From the NCBI RefSeq assembly GCF_029633865.1, contig NC_079213.1, positions 94,711,016-94,775,015 of the forward strand: 64,000 nucleotides of DNA, in the 5' to 3' direction. Under the pieces are notes generated by a model that was not told where the DNA came from, did no database searches, and saw only the letters and a program-made list of their open reading frames with translations. The stretch comes from Lampris incognitus (lineage: Eukaryota > Chordata > Actinopteri > Lampriformes > Lampridae). Below are positions 32,825 to 44,217 of the stretch, piece by piece. The position numbers and the translations under genes were made by a program. The first letter of the stretch is position 1. Each line of letters starts with the position of its first letter.

Positions 32825-33776
32825 ACTGTGTGGAATACACAGAAGAACCCCCAGAGCATAGTAATGATGCAGATGATCTGTACATGTTTGAGTCAATCGG
32901 CGCAGAGCACACCAAAGGAAAGAAGTGGTTTGTGACTCTGAAACTCCACGACAAGCCACAACAATGTCAGCTGGACTCTGGAGCCACCTGCAATGTAATG
33001 GGCTTTCAAGACAAGAAAAGGCTGGCCCCAAACACACCTCTCCGCCCGAGTGACACCAGACTGAAGCTGTATTTGGGGGAAACACTGAGCTCTATGGGCA
33101 CCTTTGAGACTGACTGTACTGTGAGAGGCCAAACACACAAGCTCTCATTCGAAATAGTGAGGACCAGCCAACATCCTCTTCTGTTAGGCTCCACCTGTGA
33201 ATGCTTAGGGCTCATGCATTTCACAATTCCAGAGGATGTGCTCAAAATGGAACACACACAACCAGGAGCCCTAACTAAAGAACAGCTTATCAACAGATAC
33301 AGTGACGTGTTCAACTCCCCTGTGGAATCCGTGCCTGGGGAGGTCCATTTTGACCTTGATCCTAGTGTTGCTGCAGTACAGAGTGCCCCTCGCAATGTCC
33401 CAATCGCAATGAAAGCAGCAGTCAAAGCCCAGCTGGACAAGTACGAGGCTGACGGCCACCTTGCGCCTGTCACAGATCCTACAGATTGGATCAGCAACAT
33501 GGTGATTGTTAAAAAACCGGAGAAGCTGAGAATATGCATTGACCCTAAACCATTGAACAAAGCCCTAAAGCGCTCTCACTACATCATGCCTACCTTGGAG
33601 GACATTTTGTATAAATTGCCCAAGGCCAGAGTCTTCACGTTAGTGGACGCTCAGGATGCATTCCTGCAATGCAAACTGGACTATGAGAGTAGCCTCATGA
33701 CCACGTTCTGGACCCCCTGGGGGAGGAAGCGGTGGCTCAAGTTACCATTTGGAGTATCGGTGGCGCCCGAGGTATA
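32790..33776 (+). pseudogene. Element B pol, 5' part: protease and N-terminal RT
   Basis: An open frame continues from the region after the zinc knuckle. It encodes a protease (CQLDSGATCNVMG, then HPLLLGSTCECLG), the RT entry region (DWISNMVIVKKPEKLRIC), the first catalytic-Asp motif (FTLVDAQDAFLQC) and KLPFGVSVAPEVY, where it meets the DNA transposon at 33777. The frame continues exactly at 40506. Confidence 0.9.
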
Positions 33777-34298
33777 TAGTCCATGGGCCAGAGCCCAAAA
33801 TTTCCTATTTCGGTACACTCAAGGTGGCAAAACTTACTTATAATTTTTGAAAGGATCCATGTCTGTAGATGATATTTTGGTATGATAACCATTCCTGAGT
33901 GGCAGACGCTGGTGCATATCCTGGTTTAGCCTCATGGTCAGGACATTTTTCAATGTTCTATAATATTGTCTTTGGTATCATTTTAAAGGGGACCTTCTTA
34001 GCTTTCATTCAAGCCCTGTTGTGGATATTTCTCACAAATATAGAGGTCACTTGAGCTCTTCAACCCGTCAATAACACACATCTTTCTGCAATTTTCGCCT
34101 AAACTATATACTTTCTTTTAGCCCTGTGGCATCTAGGAATATCAGGGACACAAAACACAAAAACTGGAATACTCACAGGACTGTAAAGATTCAGGAAATG
34201 TATAATATACCCATACTATTTCATTGTGTGAGGTGATTGTGAACCTTAAATTAGAAGGGCATTATTACTAAGAAACTAACTAGACCAAAGCCAGTTAG
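33777..34298 (+). repeat. Left terminal inverted repeat of the Academ-like element
   Basis: About 522 bp, matching the right end in reverse. It lacks a 59-bp block that the right arm has at 40325-40383 and carries about 10 bp and 22 bp of extra sequence elsewhere. Confidence 0.9.
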
Positions 34299-34350
34299 TC
34301 CATGGGTCAGACCAGATATCGATATCACCCAAGGTGACACAACTTCACTG
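34296..34350 (+). repeat. Internal copy of the transposon tip
   Basis: TAGTCCATGGGTCAGA at 34296-34311, followed by a diverged CACCCAAGGTGACACAACTT, repeats the outer tip (TAGTCCATGGGCCAGA ... CACTCAAGGTGGCAAAACTT) in the same orientation, just inside the left arm. The right arm has no equivalent. Confidence 0.75.
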
Positions 34351-34975
34351 GTGCCATTTTATTTGGTACACTAACAGAAGTAAAATAATACATGATAACC
34401 TTTCCAAATGAGCAGCTATTTCATTTTTCTTTCAGGAAACCTGTTTCTGTGCCTCTCACGATTGTGTATTTGCCCAGATTTTTACAAATATAGCATTTCA
34501 ACACCCCTGGTACTGATTAGCCTAGCTTAAACTCTGGGACAGTTCTTAGTTGGCCAACAACCAAGGATAACCAGTACTGTGTACTTCCATTCATTGTGCT
34601 AAGCTAGGCTAACGTGCAGCCAGATAGCTTTCTACTAAACACATATAGAGGAAACTGGTATCTATCTTCTTGTCTCACTCTGGAGAAGATTGTAAGCTAA
34701 TTTCCCATAATGTTAGCATGTTCTTTTAATGTATATGTTAATATGATTAGTTAAAGTGGCTACGAGGAACTTTCATCTTGTGTTGATTTTAGCGGCCTCA
34801 TGTGGACAAAATACAGCTGTTGCATAGCAACTAGGTAATGTATCTATTTGTGGCTATGTAAGATAAATAATGGTAATATGACGCTGGTGAAGCAAAGTAA
34901 ACTTTGTTTTAGTAGTGTTCATACACCTAAGTTACATGTATTTGTTTGTATGTGGCAGGTGAAAACTGACTGAAT

Positions 34976-37900
34976 ATGGCCACTGGTGAACAAGCAAGTT
35001 TTTACCCAATACCAAAGCGCCCACGGGTGGAGTGCATTATCCACTGTTCTGATGATACAGATAAGCTGGTTTCACTACAAAGTGTCGACTCATGGAGAAC
35101 TCTGCTCAGAGCAGCTCAGATACGAAATCATGCACCAGTTTTGAAACTGGCAAAAGACATTCCTGAGGGACAGATTCCAGCAATCTACTACCACAGAAAG
35201 TGTCGCAGTATCTTCACTATGAAGCAAATTCTTGATGGCCTCCTTGCAAAAGAAAAGAAAAGTTGTGTCTCTGCTGAAGAGAAACAATCTAAGAGAGTAG
35301 CTCGACATGCTCCAAGTACATCTAGGACTTATGATGCTGAGTGCATATTTTGTCAGAAAAACAGCAAATATTCCAAGAGACAGAATACGAGAGAAGTACT
35401 GGTGCAGTGTCGAGAACTGTGAGCTGATGCAAAGATCAGGAGTGCAGCCACAAAGAAAAGGGACAGCAGAATCCTTGCCATTGTGAGTAGAGACCTTGTA
35501 GCAGCTGAAGGGCACCACCACAGGTCATGCTATAGACTTTACACCAAAGAAGAGGTTTCCAAAGGAGAGGTTGCCAGCAATGAAGATGATGATGCTGCAG
35601 CCCAGTATGAAGCTGCTGTGAATAAGGCATACAATGAGCTGTTCCTCTTCATCAGGATGGAGCTTTTTGGCAATCCTCAAGTGATGACAATGACTGATCT
35701 CTCTTCTAGACTGGTAGCTTCAATGAACTCCCAAGGCATTGCCCAAGTCAAGGAATCAACCAAGAAGCACATAAGGCGAAACCTGGAGAGTGAGTTTGCT
35801 GGAGCCTTGCAGATATTCCCTGATGAGAAAGGAAAATTCCTCCTCTATCCCGATAACTTGTCCATGAGGGAACTTGCCAAAGAAAATCAGTCTCTCAAAA
35901 GGGAGCTGCAGACCCTGAAAAGTGTCAGTGCACAAGATGTTATAGCCAAAGCAGCCATCAAATTGAGAGCAGACATTAAAAGTCAAGATGTTCCTCAAAC
36001 CTGGCCGCCTGAAGTCAAACCAGAAGCAGAATGTCCTACCATTCCAGAGTCGCTCATTATCTTCCTGTACTCTCTACTCACAGGCTCAAATGATCCTGAT
36101 CATGCATCCCAGAGAGTGCAGTGCCTTCTGCAGTCATTTGGCCATGACATAGTATATGCAGTGACATGTGGAAATACCAAGCCTTCCAAGCACATTGTTC
36201 TGCCATTCAGTGTCAAATCGTTGACAGGAGATGTAGAGTTGATAAACATCCTCAACCGACTTGGTCACAGTGTGTCCTATTCACAGATGGAAGAGATCAA
36301 CACTGCCCTGTGTCTCCAGAAACTCTCATCATCAGGGAGTGGCATTGCCCTTCCAGCTAACATCCATCCTGGCATATTCACAACTTTAGCTTGGGACAAT
36401 ATCGACCGTCTTGAAGAAACTGTCAGTGGTGAGGGAACATCTCACAGAGTCAATGGGATTGCTGTGCAAGCAAAGCCAGTCAACCCACTTCCTGTCCAAC
36501 CCATGCCCACTGTTCCTAAAACAAAGAAGAGAAGCATTGATGGACCCCCACCAATGTTACCAACTTACAATGCTGGACAACGGGTAGGGCCACCACAAAG
36601 CAAAAAGTCAGATGCCGATACTGCAGCCAATACTAAGCTTGCCAGAGAGAAAAACCTTCTTTGGGTCCTAGCACGCATGTCACAACAAGAAGAACAGTCA
36701 GTCAGCAGCTGGACAGGCTTCAACATCCTGACTCGAGGAGAGATGACGGTCATCCCCGACAATATAGGCTATCTGCCTACCATCAATGCTCCAGCGACAC
36801 AAATGTCTACTGTCAACGAGGTGCTTAACCAGTCACTGAGCATCATGCAGTGCTTTCGCCTGAGGAAGATTGTCTGTGTCTTTGACCAAGCCCTGTATGC
36901 GAAGGCTGTCGAGATCACATGGAAACACCATGACAAGTTCCATGATATCATCGTTAGGCTTGGGGTATTCCACACCATCTGCACACTGCTGGCAATAATA
37001 GGAAAGCGTTTCCAAGATGCTGGACTCAAAGACCTCTGCATTGAGTCTGGCATGATTGCAGAAGGCTCAATTGCTGGTGTTATGGATGGCCGCAAGTACA
37101 ACAGGGCAGTGCGACTACACCAGCTCCTGTATGAGGCTCTCATGCGACTGACCTTGAATGGTTTCCTGTCCTGGTTGGAAGAAACTCACAGGAATGACAT
37201 GGTTCACCTGAATGAGACACTGAAGACCATTGACAGCCTTGGGAAAGAAGTCTCACAACATGCTTTGAAGGAGGTCCTCGAGAACAGCTCTTGTACACGC
37301 ATCATGGATCTATTTGAAGTCTACCGTGAGTTCCTTAGAGGTGGAAACGGCAGCCTCTCGAACTTCTGGATGTCCTATTTGGACATGGTTGAAATCTTGT
37401 TGGGGCTCATCCGAGCATCCAGAGAGGGAGACTGGATGCTACACTTGGCTAGCATTCGAGCAATGATCCCATGGTGCTTTGCTTATGACAGGATGAATTA
37501 TGCATGCTACCTCCCCTACTACTACGCCCAGATGTCTGAGCTGCCCATCACACACCCAGATGTGTACACAGAATTCATGGAAGGAGGCTTCTCAGTCCAA
37601 CTGGGCTCCACCAATCCCTTTGGCCGAATCCCTGTTGACCAAGCTATAGAAGAAACGGTGAACAAAGACACCCAAACAGTTGGAGGGACAAAGGGATTCA
37701 GCTTGAAGCCAGGAGCTGTGACCAAATATTATCTCACAGCTGAGTATAGAAGCATGTACCTCAGACAGCTGAGAGACCTGACAGGTCAAGGCAGGTGCAA
37801 ATGGTCTCATCCAGATCTACAGAGTCCAAGGATCAAGAGAGATGAAGCAGATGTCCAGTCTCTCATGGACCTTATGGAGAATAACTGGCTCAATCCTATG

Positions 37901-39648
37901 TCCCCTGATGAGATTGATTTGGTTAGCCTCTCCACTGGCAACATGGCTCCACCTGATGTGACCATAGATCTCTTGAGAGCTCTTGAGAAAGGAGAAGAGG
38001 CCTACCAAGCATTCCAGCAAACAAGGTTAGATGCAGACCCACCACCTGTGAAATTCCACGACAAGATGACCAAGCAAAGTCTGAAAACATTCTCCAATGT
38101 CAGCACAAAACAAGCTCATGGAAAGAAAGCACAGGATGTGGTTCTGAAGGCAGATAGAAACCTTTTCAGTCACATGATCCTGGTGGCTGAAAGCAGGAAG
38201 GTGAATCTGAAGGATGTCCTTGCCTACCCATTGGGCCCACTACCATGGGCACTGGCAAATGCAGATGGGTCCTTACGAAAAACAAACAAGGCTGCACTTG
38301 CCAGAGAGCTTGAAAAGAATGTATCTCCTGCAGAAGACATCCCAATCCCATCTACTTCCATCATTGATGGGATGAGCCTGGTCCAAAAAATGAATGGCAA
38401 CAACAAAACCTTTGCACAGGTGGCAGAGTCAGCCTTGACCCAGGTCCTCCATGAGGGAGCACAGAGTGGGAGGATTGATGTTGTTTTTGATGTCTATCAC
38501 CAGACTTCGATCAAAGATGCTGAACGACTGAACCGGGGTGGAGACATCACTCTCCAGTACAAGAATCTTGCAGGGGGACACCACGTCCAGCAGTGGAGAA
38601 AATTTATGTGCAGTTCCTCCAACAAGACCAGTCTCATCAAGTTTCTGGTGGAAGAGTGGAAACTCCCACGATACAGAGCTATGCTGCATGGCAAGGTGTT
38701 GTACATGACCTGTGAGGAAACCTGCTACAAGTTGACAGAAGATGGGTGTGAGGAAGCAGCAGAACTGCACTCCACACATGAAGAAGCTGACACCCGTCTG
38801 CTCCTGCATGCATTGCATGCAGCAAATGCGGGCTCAAAGTCAGTTATCATCACAGCTGAGGACACTGATGTCATGGTGCTTTGTCTTGGCTTCCAGAAGG
38901 ACATCACCTGTCCCATCTACCAGAAGTGTGGGACTCAGAACCGCACACTGTCGACATCACCAAACTGGCAAGTTCACTTGGAGACAGCATCTGTGACAGC
39001 CTAATTGGCTTACATGCCTTCACAGGCTGCGACACTGTCAGTGCATTCGCTGGTCGAGGGAAGCTGAATGTCCTGAAGATAGTGAGAAAGCACACTTCCT
39101 GCCAAGAGACTTTTAGTCAACTGGGACAGACATGGAATGTGAGTGATGAGCTGTTCCAGAAAATTGAGCAGTTCACCTGTCGGATGTATGTTGCTAATAG
39201 CAGCACTGCTGAGGTGAACAAACTGCGTTACCAGCTCTTCTGCACCAAAAGGGGAGAGGTTGAGTCCAGCCAGCTGCCACCATGTAGAGACTGTCTCTTT
39301 ATGCATGTTCAACGAGCCAACTATCAGGCAGCAATATGGAAGTGCTGTCTGCAGGCTAACCCTGTGGTGCCAAGCCCTACTGAGTATGGATGGACAGACG
39401 ATGAAGGCAAGCTGGCCATTTACTGGATGCGCTCCCCACCTGCACCAGATGTGGTCTTGGAAATGCTAACATTCAAGTGTGTGCATTCATGCAAAATGCC
39501 AAGCTGCATGTGCCTGTCAAATGGACTTCCATGCACAGACATGTGCAGGTTACAGACCTGCAGTAACCAAAAACAGCAGGATGGTCCAGAACTGGACTTT
39601 GAACTTGGGGAGTCAGATGATGAGAGAAACGAGCAGTTTGATGAATGA
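34976..39648 (+). pseudogene. Academ-like transposase with XPG-like nuclease region (about 1550 residues, two lesions)
   Basis: The frame opens at ATG 34976, has a TGA at 35420-35422, stays open to about 38940, and continues after a one-base shift to the stop at 39646. The N-terminus has Cys/His clusters (CIIHC, CIFCQK, HHHRSCY) likely to bind zinc, then a short coiled coil near 35860-35940. Candidate catalytic acidic residues lie in AWDNID (36395), VFDQALY (36884) and IESGMIAEG (37043-37061). Near the end, HEEADTRLLLHALHA (38777), AEDTDVM (38858) and GLHAFTGCDTVSAFAGRGK (39007) match the acidic motifs and helix-hairpin-helix of FEN1/XPG nucleases. A Cys-rich motif follows (39472-39565). The TGA fits CpG decay of CGA. 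Family assignment is by motif recognition; the DDE residues are inference. Confidence 0.72.
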
Positions 39649-39955
39649 CAGTGTGATGATTCTGATGGTATTACCGTGGTAGTAGTCTATTGATGCACAG
39701 GATGTTGATTCTGGACTTGGTTACCCAGAGCTTGATAACAATAATGTAACCATATTCACATATACCCATTACCCTACCCATTACCATTACATATACCCAC
39801 TAATGATATGGGATTACATGTATAATTGACTAAGTATATGTAAATGTCAATGTTGTTTAAAATATTAAAATAGTTCATTACCTCACTATGGTATTCCTTT
39901 TTATCATGTATTTTGATTGTGTATTTAAACAAATGTATAGAGACCAGTGTGTGAC
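39649..39955. other. Non-coding interior of the Academ-like element
   Basis: An AT-rich stretch between the transposase stop and the right inverted repeat. Nothing else is recognised. Confidence 0.6.
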
Positions 39956-40502
39956 CTAACTTGCTTTGGTCTAGTTCTCATTTAAGGCTTACAATCACCT
40001 CATACAATGAAATAGTATGGGTATATTATACATTTCCTGAATCTTTACAGTCCTGTGAGTATTCCAGTTTTTGTGTTTTGTGTCCCTGATATTCCTAGAT
40101 GCCACAGGGCTAAAAGAAAGTATATAGTTTAGGCGAAAATTGCAGAAAGATGTGTGTTATTGACGGGTTGAAGAGCTCAAGTGACCTCTATATTTGTGAG
40201 AAATATCCACAACAGGGCTTGAATGAAAGCTAAGAAGGTCCCCTTTAAAATGATACCAAAGACAATATTATAGAACATTAAAAATGTCCTGACCATGAGG
40301 CTAAACCAGGATATGCACCAGCGTCTAAAATGCAATTTAGTTTAGCGGGTGGTTAACTTCATGAGCTGATAACTGTGATACAGCTGCCACTCAGGAATGG
40401 TTATCATACCAAAATATCATCTACAGACATGGATCCTTTCAAAAATTATAAGTAAGTTTTGCCACCTTGAGTGTACCGAAATATCGTCTGGCCCATGGAC
40501 TA
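39956..40502 (-). repeat. Right terminal inverted repeat of the Academ-like element
   Basis: About 547 bp, the inverse of the left arm, including the extra 59-bp block at 40325-40383. Confidence 0.9.
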
Positions 40503-42828
40503 ATATCAGCGCAAGCAGCACGAGCTCCTCACCGGTCTGAAGGGCGTTGAGCCCATTGCAGACGATATCCTGGTCGTCGGCTGCGGGGACACAGACAAGG
40601 AGGCTGGGGACGACCACGACGTCAAGCTTGCGGCGTTGATGGAACGCTGCCGCGAGGTCAAGCTTCACCTCGGCCTGAAGAAGTTGCAGTTCAAGGTGGC
40701 TGAGGTGCAGTTTCATGGCCACATTCTCTCATCTGCTGGACTGAAGCCCGATCCAGAGAAGGTGAGAGCCATTATTGACATGCCGAACCCAACAGATGCC
40801 AAGGGCGTGCAGCGTCTCATTGGCTTCGCTAACTATTTAGCCAAGTTCATGCCTCATCTATCTACTGTCTGCGAGCCGTTGCGACGCCTGTTGGACAAGG
40901 ACACACCCTGGCACTGGCTGCCTAAGCACGAGGCGGCAGTTCATGAGCTTAAGGCGCTGGCGACAGCCATGCCCGTCCTGCGCTACTATGATGTAACTAA
41001 GCCAATCGCAATCCAGAGCGACGCCAGCCAGAGCGGTCTCGGATGTTGTCTCATGCAGGAAGGTCAGCCCATCCCATTTGCCTCGAGGGCTCTTACCCCC
41101 ACCGAAAAAAACTATGCACAAATTGAGAAGGAGTGTCTCAGTATCGTCTTCGCCTGCCAGAGGTTTCACCATTACCTATATGGCCGCGACCCAATCACAG
41201 CAGAGACGGACCATAAGCCTCTGATCTCTATTTTCAGCAAGCCACTTCTCAATGCGCCCAAGAGACTCCAGAGCATGCTCATGACTCTGCAGAACTACGA
41301 CCTGAGGGTAATCTACAAACCAGGCCCAGAGATGTTCATAAGCGACACGCTCAGCAGAGCTACGGCTGGATGCTCCGGCAGAGGGACTGCATATCAGCGA
41401 CACGCTATCTGCTCTCTGCAACAAGAGCAGGAAGACATACAGCACGTGAACCAGGCAGAGTACCTGAATGTGACTAACCAGCAGCTGGAACAGATCAGAC
41501 GACACACCGACAGAGATGAATGCTTACAGGCACTGAAGAACACTGTTCTCGTGGGCTGGCCAGATGTAAAGGAGGAAGCGCCCCTCATCGCTAGGGAGTA
41601 CTGGCCCTTCAGGGATGAAATCAGTGTGCAGAGCGGAGTTCTGTTCCGGGGGCAAAAAGTCATCATCCCAAAGTCACTCCGCCCAGAAATGTTGACGCGC
41701 ATACATTCAAGTCACATAGGGGGTGATGCATGCTACCGACACGCTCAAGAGACATTGTACTGGCCCAACATGCAGTCAGAGATAAAGGACTTTGTAAGCA
41801 GCTGCTCGACCTGCAATGTGTACGCCCACAATCAGCAAAAGGAGACCATGCTCTCTCACGAAGTACCAACCAGACCATGGCAGGTCTTGAGCATGGACCT
41901 ATTCAGCTTCAGACAGAAAGACTATCTCCTAATAGTCGACCACTATTCCGATTTTGGGGAGATTGAGCTTCTACCCGACATGTCTGCAGAGACAGTCATC
42001 AAGCGATGTAAGGCACAGTTCGCCCGACATGGTCGGCCAGAGAAGGTTATTACAGACAACGGCCCTCAGTTCACAGCTCAGTTCACACAGTTAGCTTCTG
42101 AGTGGGAATTTGAGCACGTGACCTCCTCTCCCAGACACCCGAAAGCGAATGGCAAGGCCGAGTCGGCCGTGAAGATTGTAAAAAATCTTCTGCGTAAGGC
42201 CGCGCATGATGGTGAAGACCCCTGGAAAGCCGTGCTTCACTGGAGGAATACACCTACGGAAAACATGGGCAGCAGCCCAGCACAACGCCTCATGTCCCGC
42301 CGGTTGAAGACGTCCATCCCGGCGGCAAGCAAGCTCCTGGAACCAGCTGTTGTCGTGGGCGTCACTGAAAAGCTGCGCCACAGGAAGCAACTCGCCAAAT
42401 CCTTCTATGACAGATCTGCCCGTGAATTGCCGGTACTTGAAATTGGGGAAGTCGTACGGATGAAGCCCCTGCCAGGTGATAACACTGGCCGCTGGAGAGT
42501 CGGAACTTGTCTCCGCAGGGTTGCGCCGAGGTCTCATCTTGTGGACATTGATGGCTCCCTGTACCATCGTAACAGGATCGATCTCAGAGTGGCTGAGCCA
42601 GCTGCACGAGCCGCGCACGATCCTGTTGAACCCGCTGCGGCACACACACCGGACGGGGATCCAGCTACAGAAACTGTCATTGAGACCCCTCAGGCTGTGT
42701 TCGAGCCGAGCCCCATCAGGTCCATGCCCAAGGCGCCATCTACTCCTGTTGGCGCTCCGCGTTCGGATGGACACACTTACACAAGGGTTGGACGGCTGTC
42801 TAAACCTCCACTGAAACTCACTATGTAA
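40503..42828 (+). pseudogene. Element B pol, 3' part: RT, RNase H, integrase
   Basis: The frame resumes at the ATA duplication and stays open to TAA at 42826-42828. It encodes the RT catalytic ADDILVVG near 40560, the RT thumb (GFANYLAKFMPHLS), RNase H (SDASQSGLGCC, ETDHKPL) and integrase with a His/Cys finger (HIGGDACYRH to CSTCNVY) and the triad in MDLFS (41896), TDNGPQF (42055) and NGKAESA (42159), then a C-terminal domain ending RLSKPPLKLTM. No stop or frameshift was seen in this 770-codon stretch, which argues for a young insertion. Confidence 0.92.
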
Positions 42829-43028
42829 TCTGAATAATGTTGATGGTTGCTATGTGGGAGAGAGGGGGAAAAGAGGAGAAATGTTATCATACGCTACTGT
42901 GGTTATTATACTGGTATGGGATATGAAGAGATTTACTGCTGTTGCACTGTTATTGGTTGTTCGTATATGAAAGTAATTTTATTTTGCACTAACTTCATGT
43001 GTATGTGTTTATACTTGGAAAAGGAGGC

Positions 43029-43188
43029 TGTTACGGGTCTAGATAGATCGATGCCATCGGCTATCCACTAGTTTACCTTAGATACACATGACCCGCGCTC
43101 AGGAACATGTTACAACACTTTGATTATACTTGGCTGCACTGAGCAACTCGTGTGTGTGTCATTCTTTATAAGATAGCCTACTGAAACA
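43029..43188 (+). repeat. 3' LTR of element B
   Basis: 160 bp, matching the 5' LTR without visible difference. It is preceded by a purine-rich tract at about 43017-43027. Confidence 0.93.
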
Positions 43189-43442
43189 ATGGCGGCCACT
43201 ACAAAGTCCCACTCAAAATGGCGCCCGTGGAAGCAAACAGTCACCAACCTTGTGCCAAACGTCGCAATGGACGAACCGTTAGCTGCACTTAACTGTGGGC
43301 CGCCGCCTTCGGCCGACCTGCCTGTCTTAGCAGGAGGGAGTAGGCTCTTTTGCGAGCCTGAGTCAACCAGAAACCGTCTTCCTGACATCGTGTCCTTAAT
43401 GAAGAGCAGCTCACTACGTCCGCCAGCGCCCACAGCTACTAC
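43189..43442 (-). pseudogene. Element A protease, N-terminal part
   Basis: The minus strand encodes FLVDSGSQKSLLPP (the aspartic protease active site) and ends at the insertion point of element B in FVVAAI. The remainder (VPIIGADFL) is at 31694 and below in the same frame. It sits one frame back from gag, as expected for gag-pol frameshifting. Confidence 0.82.
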
Positions 43443-44197
43443 TGAGCGCTGGCCCTGGAGTTTCCCGCCGCCTCAAACGTGCACGGAGGGACGCAGCGCC
43501 TCGCTTTGCCGCCGAACCGCTGGTGGAAGAAACAGAGGCCTCTCCCGCGCCGTCTCCGGGCAGTCACTTCAGCCACCACTGCCGGGTCCGCGTCCTGCGA
43601 CGTCGGCTGCAGAGGCTCCGATGCCACACTCTGCACAGAGAACCGTCTGGTAGCCAGCAGGACCCGATCGGCCTCCTCAGCCAAACCTCGGCAGTCACCA
43701 GCGGCCAGACACGGGGAGTTAGCCAAAGCCGCGCGCACAGGAGACGGGAGCTGGCGCAGGAAAACGTGCGGGAAAAGGAACCCACCTTCGTCTGAGCCTA
43801 GCAGCGACAGCATATTGTCCATGAGATCCACAGCCGTCCCGTCGCCCAAACCGGATAGGGAAAGGATTCTATCTGCCCTCACTGCAGTAGATAGGCTGTA
43901 CCTCCGGAGCAGAAGATGTTTGAGGGCGATGTATTTATCGTGTTGCGGAGGGGCGCGCAACAGCTGCATGGCCCGGCGTGTGGACTGCTGGTCCAGCGCA
44001 GCGACGACCAAATAGTATCTGGAGTCGTCCGCGGAGATTCCACGCAGGTGGAACAGCGCCTCGACATGCTGGAACCACGAGACCGGGTCGCTCTGCCAGA
44101 ACTCTGGGAGTTTCACAGCCGCGGCGAGAACGGCCGGCTGTGAGAGTTGGGGCGGCGTGGCCGAAGTGGATTCACACTCCTCTTCTGCTCCAAACAT
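43439..44197 (-). CDS. Element A gag
   Basis: ATG at 44197 to TAG at 43439, about 252 codons. It has a capsid-like region (VKLPEFWQSDPVSWFQHVEA, HLLLRRYSLSTAVRADRIL) and a basic C-terminus with a Cys/His cluster (CFFHQRFGGKARRCVPPC). No stop interrupts it. The start is chosen as the first ATG after the LTR. Confidence 0.82.
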   Translation of the reverse strand: MFGAEEECESTSATPPQLSQPAVLAAAVKLPEFWQSDPVSWFQHVEALFHLRGISADDSRYYLVVAALDQQSTRRAMQLLRAPPQHDKYIALKHLLLRRYSLSTAVRADRILSLSGLGDGTAVDLMDNMLSLLGSDEGGFLFPHVFLRQLPSPVRAALANSPCLAAGDCRGLAEEADRVLLATRRFSVQSVASEPLQPTSQDADPAVVAEVTARRRRGRGLCFFHQRFGGKARRCVPPCTFEAAGNSRASAQ

Positions 44198-44217
44198 GTT
44201 CAATTCGGGGTCACCAA

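Larger units (their letters stand above)
33777..40502 (+). mobile_element. Academ-like DNA transposon, 6726 bp, inside RT of element B
   Basis: Termini TAGTCCATGGGCCAGA are inverted at both ends. The inverted repeats are long (33777 to about 34298, and about 39956 to 40502) and nearly identical apart from three indels. The 3-bp target duplication is ATA (33774-33776 and 40503-40505). Removing the element and one ATA restores element B's reading frame exactly. One long gene (34976-39648) occupies the interior, with about 670 bp and 310 bp of non-coding DNA either side. The coding features (XPG-like nuclease, Cys-rich C-terminus) and the 3-bp duplication fit the Academ superfamily as I know it. 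A distinct, undescribed lineage is possible. Confidence 0.88.
31695..43188 (+). mobile_element. Ty3/gypsy (Mag/K02A2.6-like) LTR retrotransposon B, split by DNA transposon
   Basis: Two 160-bp LTRs (31695-31854, 43029-43188) look identical by eye. The 5-bp target duplication atggc is at 31690-31694 and 43189-43193. Inside are a primer-binding site directly after the left LTR (TGGTGCCAGAAGTCGG), gag, protease, RT, RNase H and integrase, then a purine tract (ggaaaaggagg) before the right LTR. Without the 6726-bp DNA transposon and its 3-bp duplication the element is about 4.77 kb. It landed in the protease gene of element A, and A's reading frame is continuous across the site. The RT sequence is of the kind often annotated in fish as K02A2.6-like. 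Confidence 0.93.

Noticed and set aside
35483-39004. Host gene or viral protein for the 1173-codon frame
   Set aside because: It lies wholly between inverted repeats flanked by a 3-bp duplication, in a retrotransposon. It is the transposon's own gene, and the true start is upstream at 34976.
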